Under the pieces are notes generated by a model that saw nothing but the letters and a program-made list of their open reading frames with translations, had not been told where the DNA came from and ran no database searches. Made by a program: the position numbers and the translations under genes. Below are positions 1 through 8,775 of a DNA stretch of 58,732 nucleotides, one piece after another. The stretch is from Pseudomonadales bacterium (GTDB lineage Bacteria; Pseudomonadota; Gammaproteobacteria; Pseudomonadales; Azotimanducaceae): positions 1 through 58,732 of the forward strand of contig JAJDVW010000123.1 in assembly GCA_022825925.1 (NCBI GenBank), read 5' to 3'. Each line of letters starts with the position of its first letter. The stretch's first letter is position 1.

Positions 1-70
1 GCACCCACTCCCGGAGATCCGGCGGCAGCAGATACAGTTGCGACTGGTCCGCGTTCACAAACTTCGGCAT
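1..70 (-). CDS. IS1182-like transposase, N-terminal 23 residues (cut by window edge)
   Basis: The minus strand reads from an ATG at 68-70 into MPKFVNADQSQLYLLPPDL, followed by REWV, and runs off the window. This opening (Q-Y-L-LPPDLREWV) is the characteristic N-terminus of IS1182-type DDE transposases. Only 23 codons are visible, so the catalytic domain cannot be checked. A MITE-like element sits just upstream. The family call rests on the N-terminal motif alone. Confidence 0.75.
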   Translation of the reverse strand, partial: MPKFVNADQSQLYLLPPDLREWV

Positions 71-136
71 CCGGTGCCCTTCCTTCGTGCGCCGCCGACA
101 ATCATAAAATATCGACGGTACAAGTCCGACAGTCTG

Positions 137-272
137 CTAGCCCGCATTTCTCACCAGGTCGCTTGGACATGAGTGGAGCCGTAGAACACCGCTACGCCTC
201 CGGTCGCGAGCACGCGCACAGGGCCAAAATCCTCGCCGATCATCGCGGCCCCTGGTGAGAAATGCGGGCTAG
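137..272. mobile_element. 136-bp MITE-like element with perfect 22-bp terminal inverted repeats
   Basis: The left end, CTAGCCCGCATTTCTCACCA plus GG at 137-158, is the exact reverse complement of 251-272. The outermost CTAG at both ends could be a target duplication flanking an 18-bp inverted repeat. The 92-bp interior has no credible reading frame. The right 57 bp (216-272) recurs at 56288-56345 with about one substitution and one inserted base, so the element is dispersed in this genome. A non-autonomous element mobilised by an IS is the simplest reading. It could also be an internally deleted IS. Confidence 0.75.
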
Positions 273-320
273 GTTAGTATCGTGGCGACCGCGCCTTTGG
301 ACGAATCCTGGAGACCGCTC

Positions 321-1220
321 GTGAGACGAGACGGACTGTTGCACCCATTCGCCATCGCCCTGGCGACCACGCTGTTCGCAGCCTGCGCCTCCACGAACGA
401 CGACGCGGAGACGACGAAGAAGGAAGGCTTCGCCGTCACCGACGACGGCGTCCGGATCCACTATCGCCTGCTGGGCCCCGCCGACGCGCCGACCCTCTGG
501 GTGGGTTACCCCTGGACCGAAGGCTGGGACCGGATCATGCAGGAACTGGGTGCCCGGGCTTCCGGCACGGGCGTCCACCAGGAACTGATCGAAGCGCTCA
601 CGGCGAAGTACCAGGTCTTGTACGTGGACTACCCGCGTGGCACCGGCGCCAGCACCGGCCCCCTGCCGGGAGATCTCACACCCGAAACCGTGGCGAAGGA
701 CTACGTGGCGGTGGCCGACGCCGCCGGCGTGGACCGGTTCGTCGCCATGGGCTACTCCTGGGGCGCGGGTTTCGGCATCCACGTCGCGAGCCGCACGCGG
801 CGCTGCGCGGGCCTCGCCATCGGCGGCTGGCCCGTCCTGGAAGCCCCCTATGCGGAGATCCTCGAGGGCTCGCGCGCGCAATCGACCAGTCTGCCTGACG
901 GGACGGCGGCGCAGCGGGTGCTCGGTTCCAACACCAACTTCTATGCCGACATCGTCGGCAGCGACTGGGACGAAGAGGCGGCGGTCGAGTTCATGCGCGA
1001 CAGGGCGGGTTTGCTCTATCTCTACGTGGGGTCTGAAGACGTGGGTGTCCCCGGGTTGGGACTAGAGCTGCCCATCGCCGAGCCGATCATCGCGAACCGG
1101 AAGAGACTCGAGGCCGCCGGCTGGGAAGTCGACGTCATCGAAGGGTACGACCACATGAACCTGCCGCTCGATGCCTGGTTGCCGGGGGTGCTGGAGTCTC
1201 TCGAGGGCAAGAGCTGGTGA
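321..1220 (+). CDS. Alpha/beta hydrolase lipoprotein
   Basis: This is a 299-residue alpha/beta-hydrolase fold protein. The GTG at 321 is preferred over the GTG at 282, because GGAG lies at 310-313 with 7-nt spacing. This start also gives a compact signal sequence ending in LFAAC (Cys22), a plausible though imperfect lipobox, so the protein is probably lipid-anchored in the envelope. The nucleophile elbow is GYSWG (Ser146). A candidate acid lies in GSEDVG and the catalytic His in GYDHMN near the C-terminus, so the triad looks complete. Substrate is unknown; esterase or peptidase activity is possible. It stands alone, upstream of decayed genes. Confidence 0.8.
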   Translation: MRRDGLLHPFAIALATTLFAACASTNDDAETTKKEGFAVTDDGVRIHYRLLGPADAPTLWVGYPWTEGWDRIMQELGARASGTGVHQELIEALTAKYQVLYVDYPRGTGASTGPLPGDLTPETVAKDYVAVADAAGVDRFVAMGYSWGAGFGIHVASRTRRCAGLAIGGWPVLEAPYAEILEGSRAQSTSLPDGTAAQRVLGSNTNFYADIVGSDWDEEAAVEFMRDRAGLLYLYVGSEDVGVPGLGLELPIAEPIIANRKRLEAAGWEVDVIEGYDHMNLPLDAWLPGVLESLEGKSW

Positions 1221-1235
1221 GCACTCCCCCACCCC

Positions 1236-1711
1236 TCAATGCGGATGCTCAAGCAAGTGCTGCCTGAGGCAGGTCCTTCCCGTAGTCGTTCCCGTTGGGC
1301 GTCCGCACCACCGTATGCACTGTGGTTGCGGCTCGGTCCCCTGGGACCGTCCAGCGCCACCGGCCCCAGGTGGTCGTACTCGATCATGATCACAGGTGAG
1401 TGGATGCGGTAGTAGAAGACCGCGTCCGGACCCGCGTCGCCGATCCAGGCGAAGTACGTGTCGTCCCAGTGGCGCTCCACCTCCGAGAGCCGGACCTCGG
1501 CGTGCCCGTCCCGCAGGTTCCCGGTGTACAGCCCGACCAGCGCGACGGCGAGCTCCCGCTGGGCGTCGTCGAGTTCGCCGAGGCGAGTGCCCTCGTACGG
1601 CACCACGGCGTTGTCGTGCCTTGTTCGGATCGATGACGGCCACCGCGCGCTGCCGTCGTCGAGGGCGTTGACTGGGGCGAGGCCGGCCGCCAGTTCCTCG
1701 TCGAGGATGGC
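1236..1711 (-). pseudogene. DUF3500 protein, C-terminal remnant with several frameshifts
   Basis: Pieces of a DUF3500 protein appear in order on the minus strand but in different frames: ILDEELAAGLAPVNALDDG, then AVIDPNKA, then VVPYEGTRLGELDDAQREL through WDDTYFAWIGD and [17 protein letters not shown], then [16 protein letters not shown], then RQHLLEHPH and a stop. At least three frame changes are needed to join them, and the N-terminal half is absent. DUF3500 is a family of uncharacterised, often secreted proteins of about 300-400 residues; roughly 155 residues survive. Clearly non-functional. Confidence 0.8.
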
Positions 1712-1876
1712 CGTGCCGGAACGGCAGCGGCAAGACCAGCCTGCTCGAGTTGCTCGAGGGTGCGCCCCTCGTGTTCGAGGGCACGTTCACCCGTCCGGCG
1801 CGCCTCGACATCGACGCGCGCGAGGCGATCCAGGAAGTGGTGCTGCAATGGGCCGCGGCGCACCGAATCCCGCCGG

Positions 1877-2461
1877 CTGCAGATCACGCCGGAAGTCGAG
1901 GAACTCGGCCTTGAGGAGCACGCCCGGGAACTCGACCGGGACGGACTGACGATCGTCCCCCCCGAGGTCAACGCGTTCGGCCTTGAGCGCATCGACCGGA
2001 TCGTCGAGCGCATTCTCGAGCGCGCCCGCGAGATGACGGGCGTCCGGTTCAGCCTTACCTGGTGTCTCACCGACTACACCCTGGCCGGCGGTGCCCTCGC
2101 CTACGTGCCCGGCTCCCACCTGGAAGGGATGCCCGCGCCTCCGCCGGAGCGCGTAAAGGATGCGATTCCGGCCGAGGCCCCGAAGGGTTCGGTGATCGTC
2201 TGGCACGGCGCCACGTGGCACGGCGCGTTTCCGCGCAAGGACGAGGGCCTGCGCCTCGGCCTCGCCGTCTACCATCGCCACGCCGCCACCTTGCCGCAGG
2301 AGGACGTGCCGGGACAGACTACCGAGGAGATGGTCCGTGACTGCGACAACCCCGACATCTATCGCGTCATCGCCGGACTGACCGACAAGTTCCCGTACCG
2401 GGAGACGCAGAGCGAAGTCGTCCCGCACGCGCGCGGGGCGTCCGTAGCCGCGGGCGGCTGA
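1877..2461 (+). pseudogene. Phytanoyl-CoA dioxygenase family gene with internal deletion
   Basis: An open frame joins a PhyH N-terminal segment (ITPEVEELGLEEHARELDRD, then DGLTIVPPE) directly to a PhyH C-terminal segment (TWCLTDYT, GGALAYVPGSH, VIVWHGATWHGAFPRK). About 100 residues expected between them, including the HxD iron-binding pair, are missing after residues EMTG. The distal His (ATWHG) and the substrate-side Arg region remain. No ribosome-binding site or sensible start precedes the homologous part. Without HxD it cannot bind iron normally, so it is called a pseudogene although the frame is still open. Confidence 0.75.
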
Positions 2462-2499
2462 ACGGCCCACGTAGGGGACGTGTCCCGGTCTCTCGGGCC

Positions 2500-2932
2500 A
2501 CTCGTTGACGAAGTCGTCGCCGAGCTTGCCGCGCTGGAACGTCCCCTCGGCCAGCGGATTGCCGGCCATCTTCCGCGGGTGCATTCGTTCCCGATGATCG
2601 CGACTGCCGGCCCGAAGACCTGATTGGCGTAGGCGCGGTCGTAGTGGAAACGGGGTGTTGACGAGGGTCGTGATCGGCTTGCTCGTGATCTCCCCGATCA
2701 ACGCGATGAGTTCGCGCGCCATGCGCGGGGTGATGTGCGAGTCCACGACCAGGACATCCTCCGCGTTCACCACGGCCAGCGCGTTGCCGTTGAACGGCGG
2801 GGCCGTCGTCTGCGCGAGGAAGACGCCCTCCGCCACCTCCTCGAAGCGGTGCGTCGCGGTCTCGATCGCGGGGGCTGCGACCGCCACAACACAGACGGCG
2901 GCCGCCACCGCAGCGACGCCTGTTGGGTACAT
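2500..2932 (-). pseudogene. Metallo-beta-lactamase-fold hydrolase, truncated and frameshifted
   Basis: An ATG at 2932 opens a signal-peptide-like segment (GVAAVAAAVCVVAVAAPA), followed by typical MBL-fold sequence: VAEGVFLAQTTAPPFNGNA, VVNAEDVLVVDSHITPR and ITTLVNT. At the zinc motif the frame slips. The alternative frame reads RFHYDRAYANQVFGP where HFHYDHANGNQVF would be expected, so both the frame and two ligand positions are damaged. The rest of the domain is missing, and the gene ends against the PhyH remnant on the other strand. Confidence 0.75.
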
Positions 2933-3202
2933 ACCGCCGCCGGTCGCTTACGCTCGCGTTGGCGTTCGGCTTGCCCGCCGCCGTTCAACTCCACGGCGTT
3001 CCCGCCTTCTATCTTCTCTCTTTCAACGAATGTGGCGACCATTCCGTAGTCATCGGGCTCCGAATTGGCCAAGTGAGCGGGCCGGATGGTCCGTCGTGTC
3101 ACCTCAAGGTCCATAGCTTCGCTAGCGTCCCCGGCGACGAATTGGCAAGCATGCCCGCGCCATGCACACTTAGGGTCCGGCCTTGGATACCAGGAGAGCC
3201 CG

Positions 3203-4438
3203 ATGCCCGGAGCGTTGTCTTCGTTCCGCATCTGCGATTTCACCGGACAGCTCGCGGGCGCCGGCGCCACCAAGTGGCTGTCGTCTTTCGGCGCGGAGGT
3301 CATCCGGATCGAGGACCCGGTCCGCCAGGGCCGCTGGGACATCCTGCGCGGCGTGCCGCCGTTCGTCGACGAGCGGCGCGGCATCGAGATGGGCGGGGGC
3401 TTCAACAACCACAACACGGACAAGCTCGGGATCACGCTGAACCTGCGGTCTGAGCGCGGCAAAGAACTCCTGACCCGCCTGATCGAGGTGTCCGACGTCG
3501 TCAGCGAGAACTTCGCGAAGGGCGTGCTCGAGCGCTGGGGGTTCGGCTACGACCGGCTGCGGGAGATCAAGCCCGACATCATCTACGTCTCCAACTGCGG
3601 CTTCGGCCACGAGGGCCCCTACAGCGACTTCAAGAGCTGGGGGCCGATCGCGCAGGCCGTCTCCGGGCTGACTCTCGCGTCCGGCCTGCCCGGCGAGGAG
3701 CCCGCGGGGTGGGGGTACTCGTACATGGACCACACCGGCGCGTACTACATGGCGATCGCCATCCTGCTTGCCCTGCTGCACCGGCAACGCACCGGCGAAG
3801 GGCAGTGGGTGGACCTCGCCTGCACCGACGCCGCGGTGACCCTCAACGGCCCGGCGCTGCTCGACTGGACCGTCAACGGCCGGCCGCTGCGCCGGGAAGG
3901 GTCGCCCCACAGCAATCGCAACCAGTGGCCGGCGATGGCCCCGCACGGCATCTATCCGAGCCGGGGGGAGGACGACTGGGTCGCGATCGCCTGCCGCGAT
4001 CAGGGCGACTGGGAGGCCCTCGCCAACGCCATCGGGGCGGACTGGTGCCGCGACCCGCGCTTCGCCGATCTGCGGGGCCGACTCGCCGCGCAGGACGCGC
4101 TGGACATGCATCTCGGCGCCTGGACGCGTGAGCGGTCCAAGTATGCGACGGAAGCCGCGCTGCTCGAGGCCGGCGTGCCCGCCGCCCCCGTCCAGAAGCC
4201 CGAGGAACGCATCGACCTCGATTCCAGCACGGGCGATTTCGGTCTCTGGCCGACGGTACGGCACACCGAGATGGGCGACGTGCGCGTCGACGGTCAGCCC
4301 GCGCACTTCTCGAAGACGGACTGGCGGATGGCACGCGGCGCGCCGTGCCTGGGCGAGCATACGGACGAGGTGCTCACGCGCGTGCTCGGCCTTGAGGCGG
4401 AGGAGCTGGCCCGGTTGCGCGAGGAGGGGGTCCTGTGA
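3203..4438 (+). CDS. Family III CoA-transferase (CaiB/BaiF), Asp-containing subunit
   Basis: This 411-residue protein of the CaiB/BaiF (formyl-CoA transferase) family moves CoA between acyl groups through an aspartyl-CoA thioester. It starts at ATG 3203 with AGGAG at 3192-3196. The N-terminal Rossmann-like part carries GAEVIRIED (30-38) and the C-terminal part AGVPAAPV. The catalytic Asp is in YMDHTGAYY (Asp176), at the standard distance from LLHRQRTGEGQ. The stop overlaps the start of the next CoA-transferase (GTGA), so the two are translationally coupled and probably form one heteromeric enzyme. Substrate not predictable. A very weak -35/-10-like pair lies at 3142-3172. Confidence 0.9.
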   Translation: MPGALSSFRICDFTGQLAGAGATKWLSSFGAEVIRIEDPVRQGRWDILRGVPPFVDERRGIEMGGGFNNHNTDKLGITLNLRSERGKELLTRLIEVSDVVSENFAKGVLERWGFGYDRLREIKPDIIYVSNCGFGHEGPYSDFKSWGPIAQAVSGLTLASGLPGEEPAGWGYSYMDHTGAYYMAIAILLALLHRQRTGEGQWVDLACTDAAVTLNGPALLDWTVNGRPLRREGSPHSNRNQWPAMAPHGIYPSRGEDDWVAIACRDQGDWEALANAIGADWCRDPRFADLRGRLAAQDALDMHLGAWTRERSKYATEAALLEAGVPAAPVQKPEERIDLDSSTGDFGLWPTVRHTEMGDVRVDGQPAHFSKTDWRMARGAPCLGEHTDEVLTRVLGLEAEELARLREEGVL

Positions 4439-5655
4439 GCGCCCTCACCGGGGTGCGCGTCATCGAGCTGGCGAACGATCCGATCGCGTGGGGTGGCAAG
4501 CTGCTGGCCGACATGGGCGCCGACGTGATCCTGGTCGAGCCGCCCGAGGGCGATCGGGCGCGCGGCTACGGGCCGTTCGTCGACGACGAGCCCGGGGACG
4601 ACCGCAGTCTCTACTGGTGGCACTACCACACGAGCAAGCGTGGCGTCGCGCTGGACCTCGACGATCCCGGGGACGCCGACCGTTTCCGCGCCCTGCTGGG
4701 GACGGCGGACGTGCTGCTCGAAGCGGAGCCGCGCCACCGGCTCGCGGGGCTCGGGCTCGACTACGACGACCTGACCGCCATCCGGGCGGACATCGTGCAT
4801 GTGTCCGTCACGCCCTATGGCCGGAACGATCCGAAGAGCGACCGCCCGTTCACCGACCTCACCGTCATGGCCGCCGGCGGGCCGGTCTGGAGCTGCGGCT
4901 ACGACGACCACTCGTTGCCGCCGGTCCGGGGACCCCAGCAGGGCTTCCACACGGCGTCTCACTTCGCCGTCCTGTCGACGCTGACCGCGCTCCTCCATCG
5001 CGGTGTCTCCGGCGAGGGCCAGTTCATCGACGTCAGCATGCACGCGGCCTGCAACGTCACCACCGAGGCCGCGAGCTATTCCTGGCTGGTCGCGCGCCAG
5101 ACCGTGGAGCGCCAGACCGGCCGCCACGCCGCCGTCAATCCCTCGTCGGAGACGCAGCAGCGCTGCGCGGACGGGCGCCACGCGAACACGGGGGTGCCGC
5201 CGAGAACTCCTGACGAGTTCGGCCGGTTGCTCAGGTGGCTGCGTGACACCGGTCTCGAAGACGAGTTACCCGAAGCCGTGTTCCTCGAGATGGGCGCCGA
5301 GTGGGACGGCCCCTTCGACCTGTCCCGGATCGGCCGCGACGATGCCGTCACGGCGATCTTCGGCGCCGGGCGCGAGGCGATGAAGCTGATTGCCTCGCGT
5401 CTTCCGGCGCAGGACTTTTTCGTGGGCTGCCAGCGTGCCGGTCTCGCGGCGGGTGCCGTCAACGCCCCCGAGGAAGCCTTCGAGGACGAGCACTTCAAGG
5501 CGCGGGGCATCCAGGTCGAGGTGGAGCACGAAGACCTGGGGCGGATCGTGCGCTACCCCGGCGCCCCTTACCGGATGACCGGCAGTCCCTGGCGGATTTC
5601 ACGTCGGGCGCCGCGGCTTGGCGAGCACAACGACGAAGTGCTCGGCGGCCTGTAG
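4435..5655 (+). CDS. Family III CoA-transferase homologue lacking the catalytic Asp
   Basis: A 406-residue CaiB/BaiF homologue with GTG start overlapping the previous stop by 4 nt. The fold signature is intact: GVRVIELANDPIAWGGKLLA, GADVILVE, HRGVSGEGQFIDVSMH and APRLGEHNDEVL. At the position of the nucleophilic Asp, counted back from LLHR, the sequence reads GFHTASHFAV with Phe, and no Asp lies nearby. By family knowledge it cannot form the acyl-aspartyl intermediate, so it is probably the non-catalytic or substrate-binding partner of the upstream gene. Heteromeric family III enzymes such as BbsEF and SmtAB are precedents. Activity alone is doubtful. Confidence 0.85.
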   Translation: MSALTGVRVIELANDPIAWGGKLLADMGADVILVEPPEGDRARGYGPFVDDEPGDDRSLYWWHYHTSKRGVALDLDDPGDADRFRALLGTADVLLEAEPRHRLAGLGLDYDDLTAIRADIVHVSVTPYGRNDPKSDRPFTDLTVMAAGGPVWSCGYDDHSLPPVRGPQQGFHTASHFAVLSTLTALLHRGVSGEGQFIDVSMHAACNVTTEAASYSWLVARQTVERQTGRHAAVNPSSETQQRCADGRHANTGVPPRTPDEFGRLLRWLRDTGLEDELPEAVFLEMGAEWDGPFDLSRIGRDDAVTAIFGAGREAMKLIASRLPAQDFFVGCQRAGLAAGAVNAPEEAFEDEHFKARGIQVEVEHEDLGRIVRYPGAPYRMTGSPWRISRRAPRLGEHNDEVLGGL

Positions 5656-5659
5656 CGCC

Positions 5660-6319
5660 TCAGCCGCCGTCGCGCGCCGTCAGCGCCCGCTCCAGCTCCG
5701 CGATGCGCGCCTCTGCTGCTTCGATGCGTGCCTCCGCCTCTTCGTAGGAGCGCAGGAAACGCTCGCCGGCCGGATCGAAGAAGCGCAGCCGCTCGCCGTC
5801 CAGGCAGAGCTCGAGTCCCAGCACGTCGCTGCGAATCGCCGAACCCCGCAGGGTGTCGCGCACGGGAAGCGCTTCGTAGACCCCGTCGACGAGCCGGTGG
5901 CCCGCCAGGGGCGGACGCAGGTGGCGCGCGTGGGGATCGTGCAGCCAGTACTCCGCGACCCCGAGGGACGCGTACCGCGCCCGCTTGGACCCGAGGTCCT
6001 GGCGCCAGGTGCTCGGGGAGACGATTTCCAGGACGAAGTCGGGCAGCCCGCCGGGCTCCTCCCAGACCTTGTACGTGTCGCGCAGGTGATCGCCCGCCCC
6101 GAGCACGACGAACAGGTCCGGCGCGATGCAGTTCCGGGGATTGCCTTCCTCCAGGTAGACGAACAGGTCGCCCGCGGCGTACGCGCCTCGCCCCCGGAAG
6201 TGGTTCTTCAGTGCTTCCACGAGGTAGCGCCAGGTGACGCTCTGGTACTCACCGTCGGGCATGGGACGCCCGTCCGTCTCGGGGTAGACGACCGGCCGGT
6301 TCGTGGGGGCCTGGGTCAT
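5660..6319 (-). CDS. Uma2 family (DUF820) putative endonuclease
   Basis: A 219-residue protein starting at ATG 6319, chosen over an upstream start because GGAGG lies just before it. The central PD-(D/E)XK-like nuclease core reads AGDLFVYLEEG, CIAPDLFVVLGAGDH, LPDFVLEIVSPST and DLGSKRARYASLGVAEYWL. The C-terminus is a short coiled coil (SYEEAEARIEAAEARIAELE). Uma2 proteins are common, usually multicopy in cyanobacteria and scattered elsewhere; their DNA targets are unknown. It converges on the CoA-transferase pair with a 4-nt gap. Confidence 0.85.
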   Translation of the reverse strand: MTQAPTNRPVVYPETDGRPMPDGEYQSVTWRYLVEALKNHFRGRGAYAAGDLFVYLEEGNPRNCIAPDLFVVLGAGDHLRDTYKVWEEPGGLPDFVLEIVSPSTWRQDLGSKRARYASLGVAEYWLHDPHARHLRPPLAGHRLVDGVYEALPVRDTLRGSAIRSDVLGLELCLDGERLRFFDPAGERFLRSYEEAEARIEAAEARIAELERALTARDGG

Positions 6320-6448
6320 CGGGGCAGCCTCCAGGGAGTTGCGGCGCCCATGGGCGCGAGTGGATGCACGATAGCACGGGGCTTGGGAACTCGAACGCCG
6401 ACGCGGAGTGCGATAGTGCTGCCGAGGCACCGCACCGCGAAGGGGAAA

Positions 6449-7804
6449 TCAGCCATCGGTTTCGTGCGACTTTGCACCCGTCGCGAGTGCGCCGGGGCGC
6501 ACATGGGTCACCTCTCCCGCCCGCACGGTCGCCGCCACGCGGTGCCGTGACAGCGACAGGCGCGCGCGGGACCACGGCCGGTCGAGCAGGCAGAGGTCCG
6601 CCGCCTCCCCGACGCGTACCCGGCGAGGCGCGCCGCCGGGTTCCTCCGGAGGGGTGGTGAACAGTGCGAGCGCGCGTTCCGGGGTGAGCGCCTCGCCGGC
6701 TCCGAGCGCCTTGCCGGCGGGCGTCTCGCGTGTCACCGCGGCGCGTATCGCAAGCCAGGGATCCGCATCTCCGAACGGCGTGTCCGTGCCGCCGCCGAGC
6801 GGAATGCCAGCGTCGAGGAACCCCTGGCCCCGGTACAGGTGGGAGTGGTCGCTCGCGGGCACCTCCGCCAGGTAGCGGTCGCCGCGTTCCGCGACGAAGT
6901 TGGGCTGCGTCACGACGGTCACGCCGGCGCGCGCCAGCAGTTCCATGCCGGCCGCGTCCGCGACGGAGGCGTGTTCGATGCGGTCTTCGGGGACGGCGCC
7001 GGCTTCCAGTAGGGTCGACAGCGCGAACACCAGCTCGGTGCGGGTGACGCAGTGCACGGCGACCGGCCGCCCGGCGGCATGGGCGCCCGCCATCCTCGTC
7101 CGCAACGCGTCGATCCCGGGCAGTTCGAAGTCGTCGAGCATGATCTTGAGGGCGCCCTCGGAGAGGGACTCGTCCCCCATGGCGACCACATGCTGCAGCG
7201 GCGCGGCGGCGACGAGGTCGCGTACCGCGGCGGGATCGTTGTGCGGGGTCGCGTCGGTAAAGCCCGTCACGCCGCAAGAGGCCAGGAGCCGCGTCGTGGC
7301 GGCCACGTCGACATCGCCGTCCACGCGCGTTCCGAGCCACCGGTCGCGGCGGAACAGCCGGCCGTTCGACTCCGGCCCGAGCCCGAGCGCCTGCGCCGCC
7401 GCCGTGTTCACGAACCACATCTTTCCGGACCGATGCTGAACGCGTAACGGCCGGTCGGCGACCATTCGGTCCAGCCGTGCCCGGTCCAGCCGGCCGGCCA
7501 CGGATTCGTGGTAGCCCACGCCACGGATCCAGCCGTCGCCGGGCGCATCGCGCAACACCGCTTCCAGGGCCGCGGCGTCGGGCACCTCCGGCGGGCCGCA
7601 GCGTACGGACCTCTGCGCCGCCGCCAGGGCGAAGAAGTGCAAGTGATGGTCGTGCAGGCCGGGGAGCACGGCGCCGCCGTCCGCGTCCAGGACGCGCTCT
7701 CCCTCCGCCGCGAGGATCCGGCCGATCTCGACGACCCTGCCGCGCCGACAGCGGACGTCCAGACCGGAGACGCCCTCCACTTCGGTGTTGCGGATCAGGA
7801 GCAT
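6449..7804 (-). CDS. Amidohydrolase family protein (YtcJ/Amidohydro_3-like)
   Basis: A 451-residue metal-dependent hydrolase beginning MLLIRNTEVEG. Metal-binding and family motifs appear in order: LPGLHDHHLHF (HxH, about 51-56), VAVHCVTRTEL, DRIEHASV, and the C-terminal GGGTDTPFGD that supplies the catalytic Asp. The C-terminal beta-sandwich ends in GEAADLCLLDRPW, as expected. Members hydrolyse amide, ester or C-N bonds of small molecules; the substrate cannot be told. Single gene; a REP-like hairpin lies about 45 nt upstream. Confidence 0.85.
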   Translation of the reverse strand: MLLIRNTEVEGVSGLDVRCRRGRVVEIGRILAAEGERVLDADGGAVLPGLHDHHLHFFALAAAQRSVRCGPPEVPDAAALEAVLRDAPGDGWIRGVGYHESVAGRLDRARLDRMVADRPLRVQHRSGKMWFVNTAAAQALGLGPESNGRLFRRDRWLGTRVDGDVDVAATTRLLASCGVTGFTDATPHNDPAAVRDLVAAAPLQHVVAMGDESLSEGALKIMLDDFELPGIDALRTRMAGAHAAGRPVAVHCVTRTELVFALSTLLEAGAVPEDRIEHASVADAAGMELLARAGVTVVTQPNFVAERGDRYLAEVPASDHSHLYRGQGFLDAGIPLGGGTDTPFGDADPWLAIRAAVTRETPAGKALGAGEALTPERALALFTTPPEEPGGAPRRVRVGEAADLCLLDRPWSRARLSLSRHRVAATVRAGEVTHVRPGALATGAKSHETDG

Positions 7805-7849
7805 GGCTACCGCGAGCAGTTCGAATGATCCCGATTCTAGTGTGGTGTA

Positions 7850-7875
7850 GCAGCTTCGCGTCAGCGAAACTTCCC
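7850..7875 (-). repeat. REP-like hairpin, copy 1
   Basis: Read on the minus strand this is GGGAAGTTTCGCTGACGCGA followed by AGCTGC, an imperfect stem with loop TGAC. Related hairpins occur at 40381-40406 and 56367-56390, with similar flanks (GGTCGCGT on one side, CTAC on the other). It lies between the divergent amidohydrolase and DUF3750 genes. Confidence 0.55.
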
Positions 7876-7934
7876 ACGCGACCGCCAGGCCGCGCGTAAA
7901 CTGCGCGCTTTCCGAGCCTTCCCGGAGACATGGC

Positions 7935-8723
7935 TTGTCGGCATCCCGCACGCCACGTTGGCGCATGACGCTCTGGCTCATTCTTGCGCCTTTCCTCTTG
8001 CCCGTGGCGGTCGCGTTCGTCTGGCGCCTCTTCTTCGACCAGCCCCACTGGAGTGCGTCGAGCCACGAGGCCACCGGCCAGGCTCCCGCGCCGGAGGAGG
8101 TGCGGGAAGCGGTGATACAGGTGTATGGGGCACGCACGTGGGGGCTCCGCGGCGCCGTGGCCGTGCACACCTGGATCGCGACCAAGCGCTCGAACGCGGA
8201 GGCGTACACCCGTCACGAGGTCATCGGCTGGCGACTCAGACGGGGAGGCTCGGCCCTGGTGCAGGCCGAAGGCCGCCCGGACGCAATGTGGTTCTCGAAT
8301 CCTCCCGAGCTCCTGGTCGACCTGCGGGGCGAGGGCGTGGACGCCGTGCTCGACCGGGTGGAGGCGGCCGTCAAGGACTATCCCTATGCCAGGGAGTACA
8401 GAACCTGGCCAGGACCGAACAGCAATACGTTCACCGCCTTCGTCGGTCGGCAGGTGCCCGAACTGAACCTGGAGTTGCCGACCACGGCCATCGGCAAGGA
8501 CTACCTCGCCGGCGGCGCCGTGACGGACCGCGCTCCGAGCGGGACGGGATACCAGGTCTCGCTGTTCGGGGTCGCCGGCGTCACCGCCGCACTCCGGGAG
8601 GGGCTGGAACTGCAGCTCTTCGGCCTGAGCATCGGCCTGCGCGTGGCCCCTTTCGCGATCAAGCTGCCCGGGTTCGGCGCCCTGCCCCGGAGGGAGGTCC
8701 TGCCGCACCGTCTCGAAGAGTGA
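7935..8723 (+). CDS. DUF3750 membrane-anchored protein
   Basis: A 262-residue protein with one N-terminal membrane segment (LWLILAPFLLPVAVAFVW), then a periplasmic or cytoplasmic domain with YGARTWGLRGAVAVHTWIA, RHEVIGWRLRRG, WPGPNSNTFTAFVGR and GTGYQVSLFGVAG. These match DUF3750, a family found mainly in Gammaproteobacteria with no known function. The TTG at 7935 has GGAG at 7924-7927. ATG 7965 (MTLWLI) is an alternative that begins right at the membrane segment. Confidence 0.75.
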   Translation: MSASRTPRWRMTLWLILAPFLLPVAVAFVWRLFFDQPHWSASSHEATGQAPAPEEVREAVIQVYGARTWGLRGAVAVHTWIATKRSNAEAYTRHEVIGWRLRRGGSALVQAEGRPDAMWFSNPPELLVDLRGEGVDAVLDRVEAAVKDYPYAREYRTWPGPNSNTFTAFVGRQVPELNLELPTTAIGKDYLAGGAVTDRAPSGTGYQVSLFGVAGVTAALREGLELQLFGLSIGLRVAPFAIKLPGFGALPRREVLPHRLEE

Positions 8724-8775
8724 CGGCGAGACCCATGCATAATCGCCCGGACTGCACCCGCGTCGGGACACCCGC

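Noticed and set aside
1718..1850. P-loop-like RNGSGKTSLLELLEG in a plus-strand frame
   Set aside because: Only about 50 residues, no start, no second ATPase motif; it lies where two pseudogenes meet, so chance or an unplaceable scrap.
6249..8771. Open minus-strand frame of 840 codons
   Set aside because: Arg/Gly/Ala-rich with no domain; it overlaps the amidohydrolase and DUF3750 genes, which have clear homology.
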